A DNA stretch of 6,401 bases from Sulfitobacter sp. Lineage in GTDB: Bacteria > Pseudomonadota > Alphaproteobacteria > Rhodobacterales > Rhodobacteraceae. The position numbers and the translations under genes are program-made. Of this stretch, positions 1 through 6,401 are shown in pieces. The stretch spans positions 1 to 6,401 of the forward strand of contig JAPKCR010000145.1 of NCBI GenBank assembly GCA_026421135.1. The letters run 5' to 3'. Numbering within the stretch: position 1 is the stretch's first letter; every line of letters starts with the position of its first letter. Below the pieces are notes generated by a model, which made no database searches, had not been told where the DNA came from, and saw only the letters and a list, made by a program, of their open reading frames with translations.

Positions 1-909
1 GTTCGCGTCAAAGGCAAATTCGGCCAAGGATGTCAGATCGCGCCCGCCATTATCGCTCAGCATGGCTTCGGTTCGGTCAGACATCCAACGCACCGGACGT
101 CCCAAGGCCCGCGACGCCTGCGCGACCGAGAAATATTCAGGGTATGGAGCTGCTTTCATCCCGAAACCACCACCCGTATCGGGGTTGGTCACCTGCACAT
201 GTTCATCATCCAGATCGAATACGCGCGTCAGGTTGTCCTTGTGAACCCAAACCCCTTGAGCGTTGTTGGCCACATGCAATTTGCCATTTGTCCATTCGGC
301 ATAGCAGCCGCGTGGCTCCATTGAATTAACAATGATCCGGTTGTCACCCACATCAAGGCTCACGGTTTTGGCTGCCGCATCAAATGCCTTTTGCGTAGCC
401 TCTTCGTCACCCATTCCCCAGTCAAACGCCAGATTATCCGGTGCCTCAGGATGCAAAGCCTCGCCACCACGTTCCAGCGTCATATGCGTTGGCAGGTCGT
501 CGACATCCAGCATGATCAACTCTGCCGCGTCGCGAGCCTGATCCAGCGTATCGGCGATCACTGCCGCCATAGGTTCGCCGACATAGCGAACGCGCCCTTT
601 GGCCAGCAGTGGGCGCAACGGCTTTGCACCGTGCGAACCATCGCGGTTCTTCAAAATCACACCGGTCATGGAAATATCCATCCCCGCAGCTTCTAGATCT
701 TCAATGGTCAGCACCGCGTGCACGCCCTCGGCCTCGCGTGCGTCAGACACATCAAGCGATACGATCACGCCATGCCCCACCGGCGAGCGAAGGAAATACG
801 CGTGTAGTGAGTTTTCAGGCGTAATGTCATCGACATAGCGCCCCTCGCCCGTCAAAAACCGCACGTCTTCAACCCGTTTGACTGGCTGGCTTTTTCCGAA
901 CTTATCCAT
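1..909 (-). CDS. Xanthine dehydrogenase / CO dehydrogenase (CoxL-like) family molybdopterin-binding subunit, N-terminal part
   Basis: The minus strand is open for 303 codons from an ATG at 907-909 and continues past the left window edge, so the stop and about 60% of a usual ~750-800-residue subunit are missing. Seen in the translation: an opening VKRVEDVRFLTGEGRYVDDI (residues 10-29), LRSPVGHGVI (40-49) and VGEPMAAVIAD (110-120), typical of the a/b hammerhead domain; then MEPRG (197-201), TGGGFG (245-250) and RWMSDRTEAML (274-284) of the first molybdopterin-binding domain. In this family the GGGFG loop contacts the molybdopterin cytosine dinucleotide cofactor. Such subunits hydroxylate substrates such as CO, aldehydes or purines, together with FAD and 2Fe-2S subunits. 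The substrate-defining loop (AYRCSFR in true CoxL, near residue 385) lies outside the window, so CO, aldehyde or another substrate cannot be chosen. An AAAGGA ribosome binding site (complement of 919-924) lies 9 bases before the ATG. No partner subunit gene lies upstream; any would be downstream or elsewhere. Confidence 0.93.
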   Translation of the reverse strand, partial: MDKFGKSQPVKRVEDVRFLTGEGRYVDDITPENSLHAYFLRSPVGHGVIVSLDVSDAREAEGVHAVLTIEDLEAAGMDISMTGVILKNRDGSHGAKPLRPLLAKGRVRYVGEPMAAVIADTLDQARDAAELIMLDVDDLPTHMTLERGGEALHPEAPDNLAFDWGMGDEEATQKAFDAAAKTVSLDVGDNRIIVNSMEPRGCYAEWTNGKLHVANNAQGVWVHKDNLTRVFDLDDEHVQVTNPDTGGGFGMKAAPYPEYFSVAQASRALGRPVRWMSDRTEAMLSDNGGRDLTSLAEFAFDAN

Positions 910-918
910 CTGCACGCA

Positions 919-924
919 TCCTTT
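919..924 (-). promoter_or_regulatory. Ribosome binding site of the molybdopterin-binding subunit gene
   Basis: The minus strand reads AAAGGA here, 9 bases before the ATG at 907-909. It decides the start: the other nearby ATG, 10 bases further upstream, is out of frame and overlaps this site. A second purine-rich stretch, AAGGATCTCC, lies just upstream (925-934) but is too far from the start to be the main site. Confidence 0.6.
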
Positions 925-1080
925 GGAGATCCTTCAACTGTTGGCGCAGACAGTAGTCCCGAAAAACGCGATGTCCAGACGCCCTTGGGTGAAACCCCAC
1001 GTCGTCCCTACCCCCAAGTTTTCCGCCCGCCAGCCTTCCCCTTTGCGCCTTGCTCCGCTAGATCATCACCAAGTTTAAAG

Positions 1081-1085
1081 AAGGA
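1081..1085 (+). promoter_or_regulatory. Ribosome binding site of valS
   Basis: AAGGA, within AAGAAGGAC, lies 8 bases before the valS ATG at 1094 and supports that start. I could not identify a convincing -35/-10 pair for either gene in the 910-1093 divergent gap. It holds only short GC-rich inverted matches, such as CTTGGG at 984-989 with CCCAAG at 1013-1018. Confidence 0.65.
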
Positions 1086-1093
1086 CGCTGATC

Positions 1094-3994
1094 ATGGCAC
1101 TCGATAAGAATTTTGACGCCGCCAAAGCCGAAACCCGTTTGTACGACGCATGGGAGGCCTCAGGTGCCTTCAAGGCTGGTGCAAACGCGTCACGCCCCGA
1201 GACCTTTTCGGTCATGATCCCACCGCCCAACGTGACAGGATCGCTGCACATGGGCCACGCGTTCAACAACACGCTTCAGGATATTCTGGTGCGCTGGCAC
1301 CGCATGCGTGGCTTTGACACACTATGGCAGCCCGGTCAGGACCACGCAGGCATCGCCACGCAAATGGTCGTAGAGCGCGAGCTGGCCAAAGACGGCAAGC
1401 GCCGGACCGATTTCAGCCGGGAAGAATTCGTCAGTAAGGTCTGGGAGCAAAAGCAAAAATCAGGCGGTACCATCATCGGTCAGCTTAAGCGTCTCGGTGC
1501 ATCGCTGGACTGGTCCCGCAACGCATTTACCATGTCCGGCGCACCGGGGGCCCCAGCTGGTGAAGAGGGCAACTTCCACGATGCCGTGATCGAAGTCTTT
1601 GTCGAGATGTACAACAAGGGTCTGATCTATCGCGGCAAACGTCTGGTAAACTGGGATCCGCATTTTGAGACCGCGATTTCCGATCTCGAGGTTGAGTCAA
1701 CCGAGGTCGACGGCCACATGTGGCACTTCAAATACCCGCTGGCCGATGGCGCGACATATACCTACGTCGAAAAAGACGAAGACGGTAACGTGACCCTGAC
1801 CGAAGAACGCGACTATATCGCCATCGCCACGACCCGGCCTGAAACCATGCTGGGCGACGGTGCCGTCGCAGTTCATCCATCAGATGAACGTTACGCGCCA
1901 ATTATCGGAAAACTATGCGAAATTCCTGTTGGCCCAAAAGAGCATCGCCGGATGATCCCGATCATCACTGACGAATACCCCGACAAAAACTTTGGCTCTG
2001 GCGCGGTCAAGATCACCGGTGCGCATGATTTCAACGACTACGGCGTGGCCAAACGCAACAACATCCCGCTCTATGCGCTGATGGACACGCGCGGTGCCAT
2101 GCGCGCAGATGGCCTGCCTTATGATCAGGCCGCGGCTCGCGCCCAAGCAATCGCCAACGGCACCGAAGATGCGCCTGTTGACGCGACCGAAATAAATCTT
2201 GTGCCTGATGCCTATCGCGGCCTCGACCGCTTTGAAGCACGCAAAAGGGTCATTGACGAAATCACCGTCGAAGGCCTGGCCGTTATGGTATCCGTCCCGG
2301 TGATTGACGACGAAGACGGGCAGGAAAGCGCAAAACTGGTACCGTTTGTCGAAAACAAAAAGATCATGCAGCCCTTTGGCGACCGCTCCAAGGTTGTGAT
2401 CGAACCAATGCTCACCGACCAATGGTTCGTTGAGACCTCAAAAATCGTCCAACCCGCCATCGACGCCGTGCGCAATGGCGACGTACAAATCCTGCCCGAG
2501 CAGGACAAAAAGGTGTATTTCCACTGGCTCGAAAATATCGAACCATGGTGCATTTCGCGCCAGCTGTGGTGGGGCCACCAAATCCCGGTTTGGTTCGATG
2601 ACGAAGGCAATGAATACTGCGCCGCAACTGAGGCCGAAGCCCAAGCAATGGCCCCCGGAAAAACGCTCAAGCGCGATCCCGATGTTCTGGATACATGGTT
2701 CTCCTCTGGACTCTGGCCCATCGGCACCCTTGGCTGGCCGGAACAGACGGATGAGCTGGCAAAATACTTCCCAACCTCTGTGCTGATCACAGGTTTTGAC
2801 ATCATCTTTTTCTGGGTCGCCCGGATGATGATGATGCAATACGCCGTAGTTGGTCAAAAGCCGTTCGATACCGTCTATGTCCACGCGCTGGTGCGCGACG
2901 AGAAGGGCAAGAAGATGTCAAAGTCATTGGGCAACGTGCTTGATCCGCTCGACCTGATCGATGAGTTCGGCGCAGACGCTGTGCGCTTTACCTTGACGGC
3001 GATGGCCGCGATGGGGCGCGACCTGAAACTGTCCACCGCCCGCATCGCTGGCTACCGGAACTTTGGCACCAAACTCTGGAACGCGCATCGCTTTGCGGAA
3101 ATGAATGGCGTGTTCGAAGATAACGTTCCTTCGGTGACTTACACCAGCCACGCGGATGTGGACCACACGCTGAACAAATGGATTATCGGAGAAACAGCAC
3201 GCGTCCGTGAAGAAGTTGACGCAGCGCTGGAAAACTATCGCTTCAATGATGCTGCAAACGCGCTTTATGCGTTCGTCTGGGGCAAAGTCTGTGACTGGTA
3301 CGTCGAGCTGTCCAAACCCCTGCTGCAAGACGACGCGGCTGAGGCCGCTGAAACGCGCCAGACCTTGAAATGGGTTTTGGATCAATGCCTTGTGCTTCTT
3401 CACCCGATCATGCCCTACATCACCGAAGAACTGTGGCAGACCACGGACGAGCGGTCAAAAATGCTGATCCACGGTGATTGGCCGACCTATACCACATCCG
3501 ATATGCTTGACGCTGATGCGGATCGTGAACTGAACTGGGTCATCGGGCTTATCGAATCCATCCGCTCGGCGCGCGCGCAAATGCACGTCCCTGCGGGTCT
3601 GAAAGTGCCAATGCTTTGCACCGAAATGGACGCCGCCGGTCAGGCCGCATGGGACCGTAACGAGGCGATGATCAAACGCCTCGCCCGTGTCGAAAGCCTT
3701 GATCGCGCCGACGCGTTTCCAAAAGGCACCGTTTCAATCGCCGCGCCCGGCGCGACCTTTGGCCTGCCTTTGGCTGGACTAATAGACATCGACGCTGAAA
3801 AATCACGCCTGCAAAAGTCACTGGATAAACTGGGCAAAGAAATCGGTGGTCTAAAGGGACGTCTGAACAACCCCAAATTCGCCGCCTCTGCCCCTGCGGA
3901 AGTCGTTGCCGAAGCCCAAAGCAATCTGGACGCGCGTCAGGAAGAAGCAGACCAGCTTCAGGCCGCTTTGGATCGTCTGGCAGAACTGGGATAA
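1094..3994 (+). CDS. valS: Valine--tRNA ligase (valyl-tRNA synthetase)
   Basis: This class I aminoacyl-tRNA synthetase charges tRNA-Val with valine in the cytoplasm and hydrolyses mischarged threonyl-tRNA-Val. The 966 residues are complete (the E. coli enzyme has 951). Seen in order: the HIGH-type signature [13 protein letters not shown] (43-55); the CP1 editing domain (about 200-440) with [10 protein letters not shown] (246-255) and [12 protein letters not shown] (305-316); [14 protein letters not shown] (487-500); VLDTWFSS (531-538); KMSKS (607-611); an anticodon-binding helical domain (about 690-840, with [13 protein letters not shown] at 769-781); and a charged C-terminal coiled coil (about 900-966), the tRNA-binding arm usual in bacterial ValS. 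Editing residues known in Thermus thermophilus (K270, T272, D276, D279) match K306, T308, D312 and D315. The ATG follows AAGGA by 8 bases and gives the usual N-terminus. The gene stands alone: a divergent gene lies upstream, and a convergent gene beyond a hairpin lies downstream. I see no T-box-like leader. Confidence 0.98.
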   Translation: MALDKNFDAAKAETRLYDAWEASGAFKAGANASRPETFSVMIPPPNVTGSLHMGHAFNNTLQDILVRWHRMRGFDTLWQPGQDHAGIATQMVVERELAKDGKRRTDFSREEFVSKVWEQKQKSGGTIIGQLKRLGASLDWSRNAFTMSGAPGAPAGEEGNFHDAVIEVFVEMYNKGLIYRGKRLVNWDPHFETAISDLEVESTEVDGHMWHFKYPLADGATYTYVEKDEDGNVTLTEERDYIAIATTRPETMLGDGAVAVHPSDERYAPIIGKLCEIPVGPKEHRRMIPIITDEYPDKNFGSGAVKITGAHDFNDYGVAKRNNIPLYALMDTRGAMRADGLPYDQAAARAQAIANGTEDAPVDATEINLVPDAYRGLDRFEARKRVIDEITVEGLAVMVSVPVIDDEDGQESAKLVPFVENKKIMQPFGDRSKVVIEPMLTDQWFVETSKIVQPAIDAVRNGDVQILPEQDKKVYFHWLENIEPWCISRQLWWGHQIPVWFDDEGNEYCAATEAEAQAMAPGKTLKRDPDVLDTWFSSGLWPIGTLGWPEQTDELAKYFPTSVLITGFDIIFFWVARMMMMQYAVVGQKPFDTVYVHALVRDEKGKKMSKSLGNVLDPLDLIDEFGADAVRFTLTAMAAMGRDLKLSTARIAGYRNFGTKLWNAHRFAEMNGVFEDNVPSVTYTSHADVDHTLNKWIIGETARVREEVDAALENYRFNDAANALYAFVWGKVCDWYVELSKPLLQDDAAEAAETRQTLKWVLDQCLVLLHPIMPYITEELWQTTDERSKMLIHGDWPTYTTSDMLDADADRELNWVIGLIESIRSARAQMHVPAGLKVPMLCTEMDAAGQAAWDRNEAMIKRLARVESLDRADAFPKGTVSIAAPGATFGLPLAGLIDIDAEKSRLQKSLDKLGKEIGGLKGRLNNPKFAASAPAEVVAEAQSNLDARQEEADQLQAALDRLAELG

Positions 3995-4067
3995 GCAAAG
4001 GTCTTTGTTCCAAATGGGACTCTCGGGTCGCGGTCCTAACTGGGAAGCAAAGATAGTCCATTCGGAG

Positions 4068-4095
4068 AGCCCCGCCTGTTTACTCAGGCGGGGCT
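4068..4095. terminator. Perfect 11-bp hairpin between convergent genes, probable shared terminator
   Basis: AGCCCCGCCTG (4068-4078) and CAGGCGGGGCT (4085-4095) pair perfectly around the 6-base loop TTTACT. The hairpin is GC-rich and sits between the valS stop (3994) and the stop of the minus-strand crotonase gene (4120), so it can form in both transcripts. No run of U follows on either strand, so it is not a textbook intrinsic terminator. It may instead end transcription less sharply, or protect the 3' ends of both mRNAs. The position in a convergent gap makes a terminator role the best reading. Confidence 0.75.
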
Positions 4096-4119
4096 GACCT
4101 ATTCCGGTCGTTGAAGTGA

Positions 4120-4911
4120 TCAGTCTTTGAATACAGCCGGGCGCTTGCCGAATTCGGCAGCAATTACTTCCATCTGGTGAGGGCGGCCCAGCAACTCGGC
4201 CTGCTCGCGCGATTCCTCTAGCAGCACCTCGTCGGCACCGTTCGTCTCGGCAAAAGCGGCCAGGCGTTTCGCGGCTTTGATGGCGCTTGGGCTTTTGCCC
4301 GCGATCGTGGCGGCAAGTTCCATGGCGGCGGCCAGCGGGTCATCCGCAAGCTGTGTGACCAGCCCCCACCGTTCGGCCTGCGTCGCGTCAATTGGCTGTG
4401 CCGTATATGTCATCAACCGCAATACATCGCCGCGCACCAGTTTGGGCAGCAAAACCATTCCGCCCATATCTGGCACGATGCCCCATTTCATTTCCATCAC
4501 AGCCATCTCAACGTCGGGTGCAGCAATGCGGATGTCGGCCCCAAGAGCAAGCTGCAAGCCTGCGCCATAGACCTTGCCATGCAGCGCTGCGATTACTGGA
4601 ATACCAACCCTGGTCCAGATCATCGGGACCTCTTGCCACTGGTTGGTGGTTCCATCCCCGTGGGTGCGCGGCATCATCTTTTCGGACGGATCACCCCCGG
4701 CCAAGGCCCCCATCGCGCTGATATCGATACCGGCACAAAAGGCCTTACCCTCGCCCGAGAGCACAACAACCCGCGCATCGGACGCAGCAACTTCGTTCCC
4801 TGCGGCGATGATCGCATCGATCATTTCTTGATCGACGGCATTCATCTTGTCTGCGCGGGTTAGGTGCACATGGGCAATGTGGTCTTTATAGGTGATCGTT
4901 ACGCGGGCCAT
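4120..4911 (-). CDS. Crotonase / enoyl-CoA hydratase family protein
   Basis: Crotonase-fold enzymes act on acyl-CoA thioesters in the cytoplasm (hydration, isomerisation and related reactions) and are usually trimers or hexamers. The 263 residues are full length for the family. Seen: GEGKAFCAGIDI (53-64), first half of the oxyanion hole; HGKVYGAGLQLALGADIRIA (111-130), second half; MEMKWGIVPDMGG (139-151); and a C-terminus EFGKRPAVFKD that resembles the end of rat mitochondrial hydratase. By alignment from memory, the rat hydratase Glu144 position is Gln120 here, while Glu164 is kept as Glu140. Asp148 matches Asp204 of rat dienoyl-CoA isomerase. A plain hydratase activity is therefore doubtful, and an isomerase or another crotonase reaction is possible. 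The ATG is preceded by GGAGAA (complement of 4916-4921). The small Tat-signal gene lies 60 bases upstream on the same strand, with no clear terminator between, so co-transcription is likely. The substrate is unknown. Confidence 0.93.
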   Translation of the reverse strand: MARVTITYKDHIAHVHLTRADKMNAVDQEMIDAIIAAGNEVAASDARVVVLSGEGKAFCAGIDISAMGALAGGDPSEKMMPRTHGDGTTNQWQEVPMIWTRVGIPVIAALHGKVYGAGLQLALGADIRIAAPDVEMAVMEMKWGIVPDMGGMVLLPKLVRGDVLRLMTYTAQPIDATQAERWGLVTQLADDPLAAAMELAATIAGKSPSAIKAAKRLAAFAETNGADEVLLEESREQAELLGRPHQMEVIAAEFGKRPAVFKD

Positions 4912-4971
4912 AGTATTCTCCAGTGTTTTGCAACATCTGGACCTATATCAACGGCCATGCAAAGCAAAACG

Positions 4972-5136
4972 CTACGGCACCCAGCGTTCAACCGCCCGCA
5001 TCATGCCAAGTGATTTGTCGTAGACCAATGTCAGAATGCGACGTCCGCCCAACTTTGCCCCGGCGAACGGCACCGCCCGTATTGCACTGGCTGCCAGTGC
5101 TGTCGCGACAAAACCGCGACGGGTGATTTGGGGCAT
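4972..5136 (-). CDS. Small Tat-signal protein of unknown function (54 aa)
   Basis: The minus strand has an ATG at 5134-5136 and a TAG at 4972-4974. The protein begins MPQITRRGFVATALAASAI: a twin-arginine motif TRRGFV (5-10) followed by a hydrophobic stretch (about 9-19) and a possible cleavage site after AVPFAGA (21-27). That leaves a mature part of about 27 residues, GRRILTLVYDKSLGMMRAVE (31-50) then RWVP. Export through the Tat system is inferred from the signal. I do not recognise the mature peptide and assign no function. Support that it is real: GGAGG lies 7 bases before the ATG, a plausible promoter lies just upstream, and the frame is coherent. The gene is 60 bases upstream of the crotonase gene on the same strand and diverges from the aminotransferase gene. 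The mature part is too short for a typical cofactor-bearing Tat substrate. It could also be a shortened remnant of a longer exported protein. Confidence 0.72.
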   Translation of the reverse strand: MPQITRRGFVATALAASAIRAVPFAGAKLGGRRILTLVYDKSLGMMRAVERWVP

Positions 5137-5143
5137 GATCCGG

Positions 5144-5148
5144 CCTCC
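5144..5148 (-). promoter_or_regulatory. Strong ribosome binding site of the small Tat-signal gene
   Basis: The minus strand reads TTGGAGG, with its GGAGG core in this interval, 7 bases before the ATG at 5134-5136. It is the best Shine-Dalgarno match in the window and is a main reason to treat the 54-codon frame as a real gene. Confidence 0.7.
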
Positions 5149-5162
5149 AATTGCGAATGGTT

Positions 5163-5193
5163 ATTATCTAGAGTTACTTGGCCCTTCTTTCAA
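5163..5193 (-). promoter_or_regulatory. Candidate sigma-70-type promoter for the small Tat-signal gene and crotonase
   Basis: On the minus strand TTGAAA (complement of 5188-5193) resembles a -35 box. It is followed 19 bases later by GATAAT (complement of 5163-5168), or 17 bases later by the overlapping, weaker TAGATA (5165-5170). The region is AT-rich compared with its surroundings. Transcription would start about 20 bases before the ATG at 5136, leaving room for the GGAGG site. The assignment is by motif only; the 19-base spacing is longer than ideal. Confidence 0.4.
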
Positions 5194-5232
5194 TGCTTGC
5201 CCAAGCCAATAGGGATGCAGTAATCGGGTGGC

Positions 5233-6336
5233 ATGACACATGTTCGCCTCACCCCGCTCGCCCAATCCCTTCCGTCCACCGTGCCGTTTGTGGGCCCTGA
5301 AACCCAAGAACGCGCTGCCGGAAGGGCATTTGTCGCAAGGCTGGGGGCGAATGAAAACGTTTTCGGCCCCTCGCCTCGCGCGGTTGAGGCAATGGCCGCG
5401 ACCCAGCAATGGATGTACGGCGATCCAGAAAGCTTTGATTTGCGTCAGGCGCTGGCTGCCCATCATGGCGTGACGCCCGACCATATAATCGTGGGCGAAG
5501 GCATTGACGGCTTGTTGGGCTATCTAGTGCGATTGATGGTCGCGCAAGGCGATGCCGTGGTCACCTCTGACGGGGCCTACCCGACGTTCAATTACCATGT
5601 GGCCGGATTTGGCGGCAAACTGCACAAGGTGCCATACCTTGGCGACCACGAGGACCCAGCGGCGCTGTTCGCCAAAGCGGCCGAAGTCGATGCTAAGCTG
5701 GTGTATCTCGCGAACCCCGACAATCCGATGGGCAGTTGGCATTCCGGCGCTGATCTGGTCGACGCGATAGGCAATCTGCCCAAAGGCTGCCTGCTGGTAT
5801 TGGACGAGGCATATATTGACTGCGCGCCGGAAGGCACTGCACCGGTGCTGGATGCAGACGACCCGCGTTTGATCCGAATGCGGACGTTTTCCAAGGCGCA
5901 TGGGCTGGCAGGCGCGCGCGTCGGCTATGCGTTAGCCGCCCCTGATCTGGTCACGGCCTTTGGCAAGGTGCGCAATCACTTTGGCATGAACCGCGCCGCC
6001 CAAGCGGGCGCGCTGGCGGCTTTAGAGGATGCTGATTGGCTGCAATATGTACAAACGCAGATAGCGACTTCCCGCGACCGGATCGCCAAGATCGCACGCG
6101 AAAATGGCCTGACGCCGCTGCCCTCTGCTGCGAACTTTGTGGCGATTGACTGCGGCCGCGACGGGGTATTTGCCAAATCTGTCCTTGATGGGTTGGTCGC
6201 GCGGGGCATCTTTGTACGCATGCCTTTTGCCGCCCCGCAAAACCGGTGCATCCGCGTCAGTTGTGGCACGGCTGAAAATCTGGACGCGTTTGCGGCGGCT
6301 CTGCCCCTTGCCTTGGCTGACGCAGAAAGCGCCTGA
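5233..6336 (+). CDS. PLP-dependent class I/II aminotransferase, histidinol-phosphate aminotransferase-like
   Basis: This fold-type I PLP enzyme transfers an amino group between an amine or amino acid and a 2-oxo acid. The 367 residues are full length (E. coli HisC has 356). Seen: LGANENVFGPSP (37-48), the N-terminal substrate-side motif of HisC-like enzymes; Tyr62 in YGDPES; VGEGIDGLL (87-95) at the cofactor-phosphate loop; NPDNPMG (161-167) with Asn164; LDEAY (190-194) with Asp191 and Tyr194; FSKAHGLAGARVGY (219-232) with Lys221, the Schiff-base lysine, and Arg229; and RVSCGT (341-346) with Arg341 for the substrate carboxylate or phosphate. The phosphate loop (GxGxDE in most HisC) has Gly after the Asp, and NPxNPTG has Met for Thr, so histidinol phosphate is not assured; an aromatic or other amino acid is possible. 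No other his gene is visible nearby. The start is the first in-frame ATG that gives the expected N-terminus; its ribosome binding site is weak (AGGGATG at 5211-5217, 15 bases away). Confidence 0.9.
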   Translation: MTHVRLTPLAQSLPSTVPFVGPETQERAAGRAFVARLGANENVFGPSPRAVEAMAATQQWMYGDPESFDLRQALAAHHGVTPDHIIVGEGIDGLLGYLVRLMVAQGDAVVTSDGAYPTFNYHVAGFGGKLHKVPYLGDHEDPAALFAKAAEVDAKLVYLANPDNPMGSWHSGADLVDAIGNLPKGCLLVLDEAYIDCAPEGTAPVLDADDPRLIRMRTFSKAHGLAGARVGYALAAPDLVTAFGKVRNHFGMNRAAQAGALAALEDADWLQYVQTQIATSRDRIAKIARENGLTPLPSAANFVAIDCGRDGVFAKSVLDGLVARGIFVRMPFAAPQNRCIRVSCGTAENLDAFAAALPLALADAESA

Positions 6337-6380
6337 ACTGTATCTTGCCTACTGATCGAACGGTTCGGGGCGCGGCGTGC

Positions 6381-6401
6381 CTAGAGCCCGCCGATCACCT
6401 T
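6381..6401 (-). CDS. Probable C-terminal end of a minus-strand gene (partial)
   Basis: Reading the minus strand from the right edge, one frame gives KVIGGL then TAG at 6381-6383, with G or C in the third position of all six sense codons, as expected for a gene here. A second frame stays open longer and ends GTPRPEPFDQ at a TAG at 6349-6351, with less typical codons. Either would be the end of a gene convergent with the aminotransferase. Too little is visible to name a product, and the frame is uncertain. Confidence 0.3.
   Translation of the reverse strand, partial: KVIGGL

Noticed and set aside
30..838. Several plus-strand open frames of 60-100 codons over the first 900 bases
   Set aside because: They are antisense shadows of the molybdopterin-binding subunit, whose minus-strand translation has clear family motifs. 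They have no recognisable motifs themselves.
1043..1079. Possible promoter boxes (TTGCGC, TTGCTC, TTTAAA) just before valS
   Set aside because: Spacings do not fit, and a TTTAAA -10 box at 1074-1079 would start transcription inside or after the ribosome binding site.
1913..3403. Long minus-strand open frames (up to 197 codons) inside valS
   Set aside because: valS is an unambiguous full-length gene on the plus strand. The opposite frames are expected from GC-rich codon use and show no protein-family features.
4017..4059. Imperfect inverted pair GGACTCTC / GATAGTCC downstream of valS
   Set aside because: Only 7 of 8 positions pair across a 27-base loop. The nearby perfect 11-bp stem is a far better explanation for a 3'-end structure.
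4925..4970. Inverted pair GTTTTGC / GCAAAAC between the small Tat-signal gene and the crotonase gene
   Set aside because: A 7-bp AT-rich stem with a 32-base loop and no U tract is weak as a terminator and could occur by chance. It does not break the proposed co-transcription.
4923..5126. 67-codon plus-strand open frame beginning at 4923
   Set aside because: It lies antisense to the small Tat-signal gene, has no ribosome binding site that I can see and no recognisable protein features. The minus-strand reading is better supported.

Overview
The window looks like an ordinary piece of alphaproteobacterial chromosome, most likely from the Rhodobacterales/Roseobacter group. This is inferred from moderately high GC with GC-rich third codon positions, AAGGA/GGAGG-type ribosome binding sites, and the overall character of the proteins. 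I compared the families from memory and ran no database search. I see no mobile element, CRISPR array, tRNA or rRNA.

Layout from left to right. Positions 1-909 (minus strand) hold the N-terminal 303 residues of a molybdopterin-binding large subunit of the xanthine dehydrogenase / aerobic CO dehydrogenase (CoxL-like) family; the gene runs off the left edge. A 184-base divergent gap separates it from valS (1094-3994, plus), a complete valyl-tRNA synthetase. A short gap holding a perfect 11-bp hairpin (4068-4095) separates valS from a convergent crotonase/enoyl-CoA hydratase-family gene (4120-4911, minus). Sixty bases upstream of the crotonase is a 54-codon gene (4972-5136, minus) for a small protein with a twin-arginine (Tat) signal and a strong ribosome binding site. 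It is probably co-transcribed with the crotonase. A PLP-dependent aminotransferase resembling histidinol-phosphate aminotransferase (5233-6336, plus) is transcribed divergently from the small gene. The last bases probably hold the C-terminus of another minus-strand gene.

How the genes relate: valS is housekeeping and appears to be a single-gene unit. The others look like independent metabolic genes: a molybdenum hydroxylase, a CoA-thioester enzyme and an amino-acid or histidinol-phosphate transaminase. Nothing in the sequence ties them into one pathway. The window shows no clear sign of a new multi-gene system. The items most worth a second look are the small Tat-signal protein, which is short enough to be missed by gene callers, and the crotonase active site, where the usual first catalytic glutamate is glutamine while an Asp typical of dienoyl-CoA isomerases is present.
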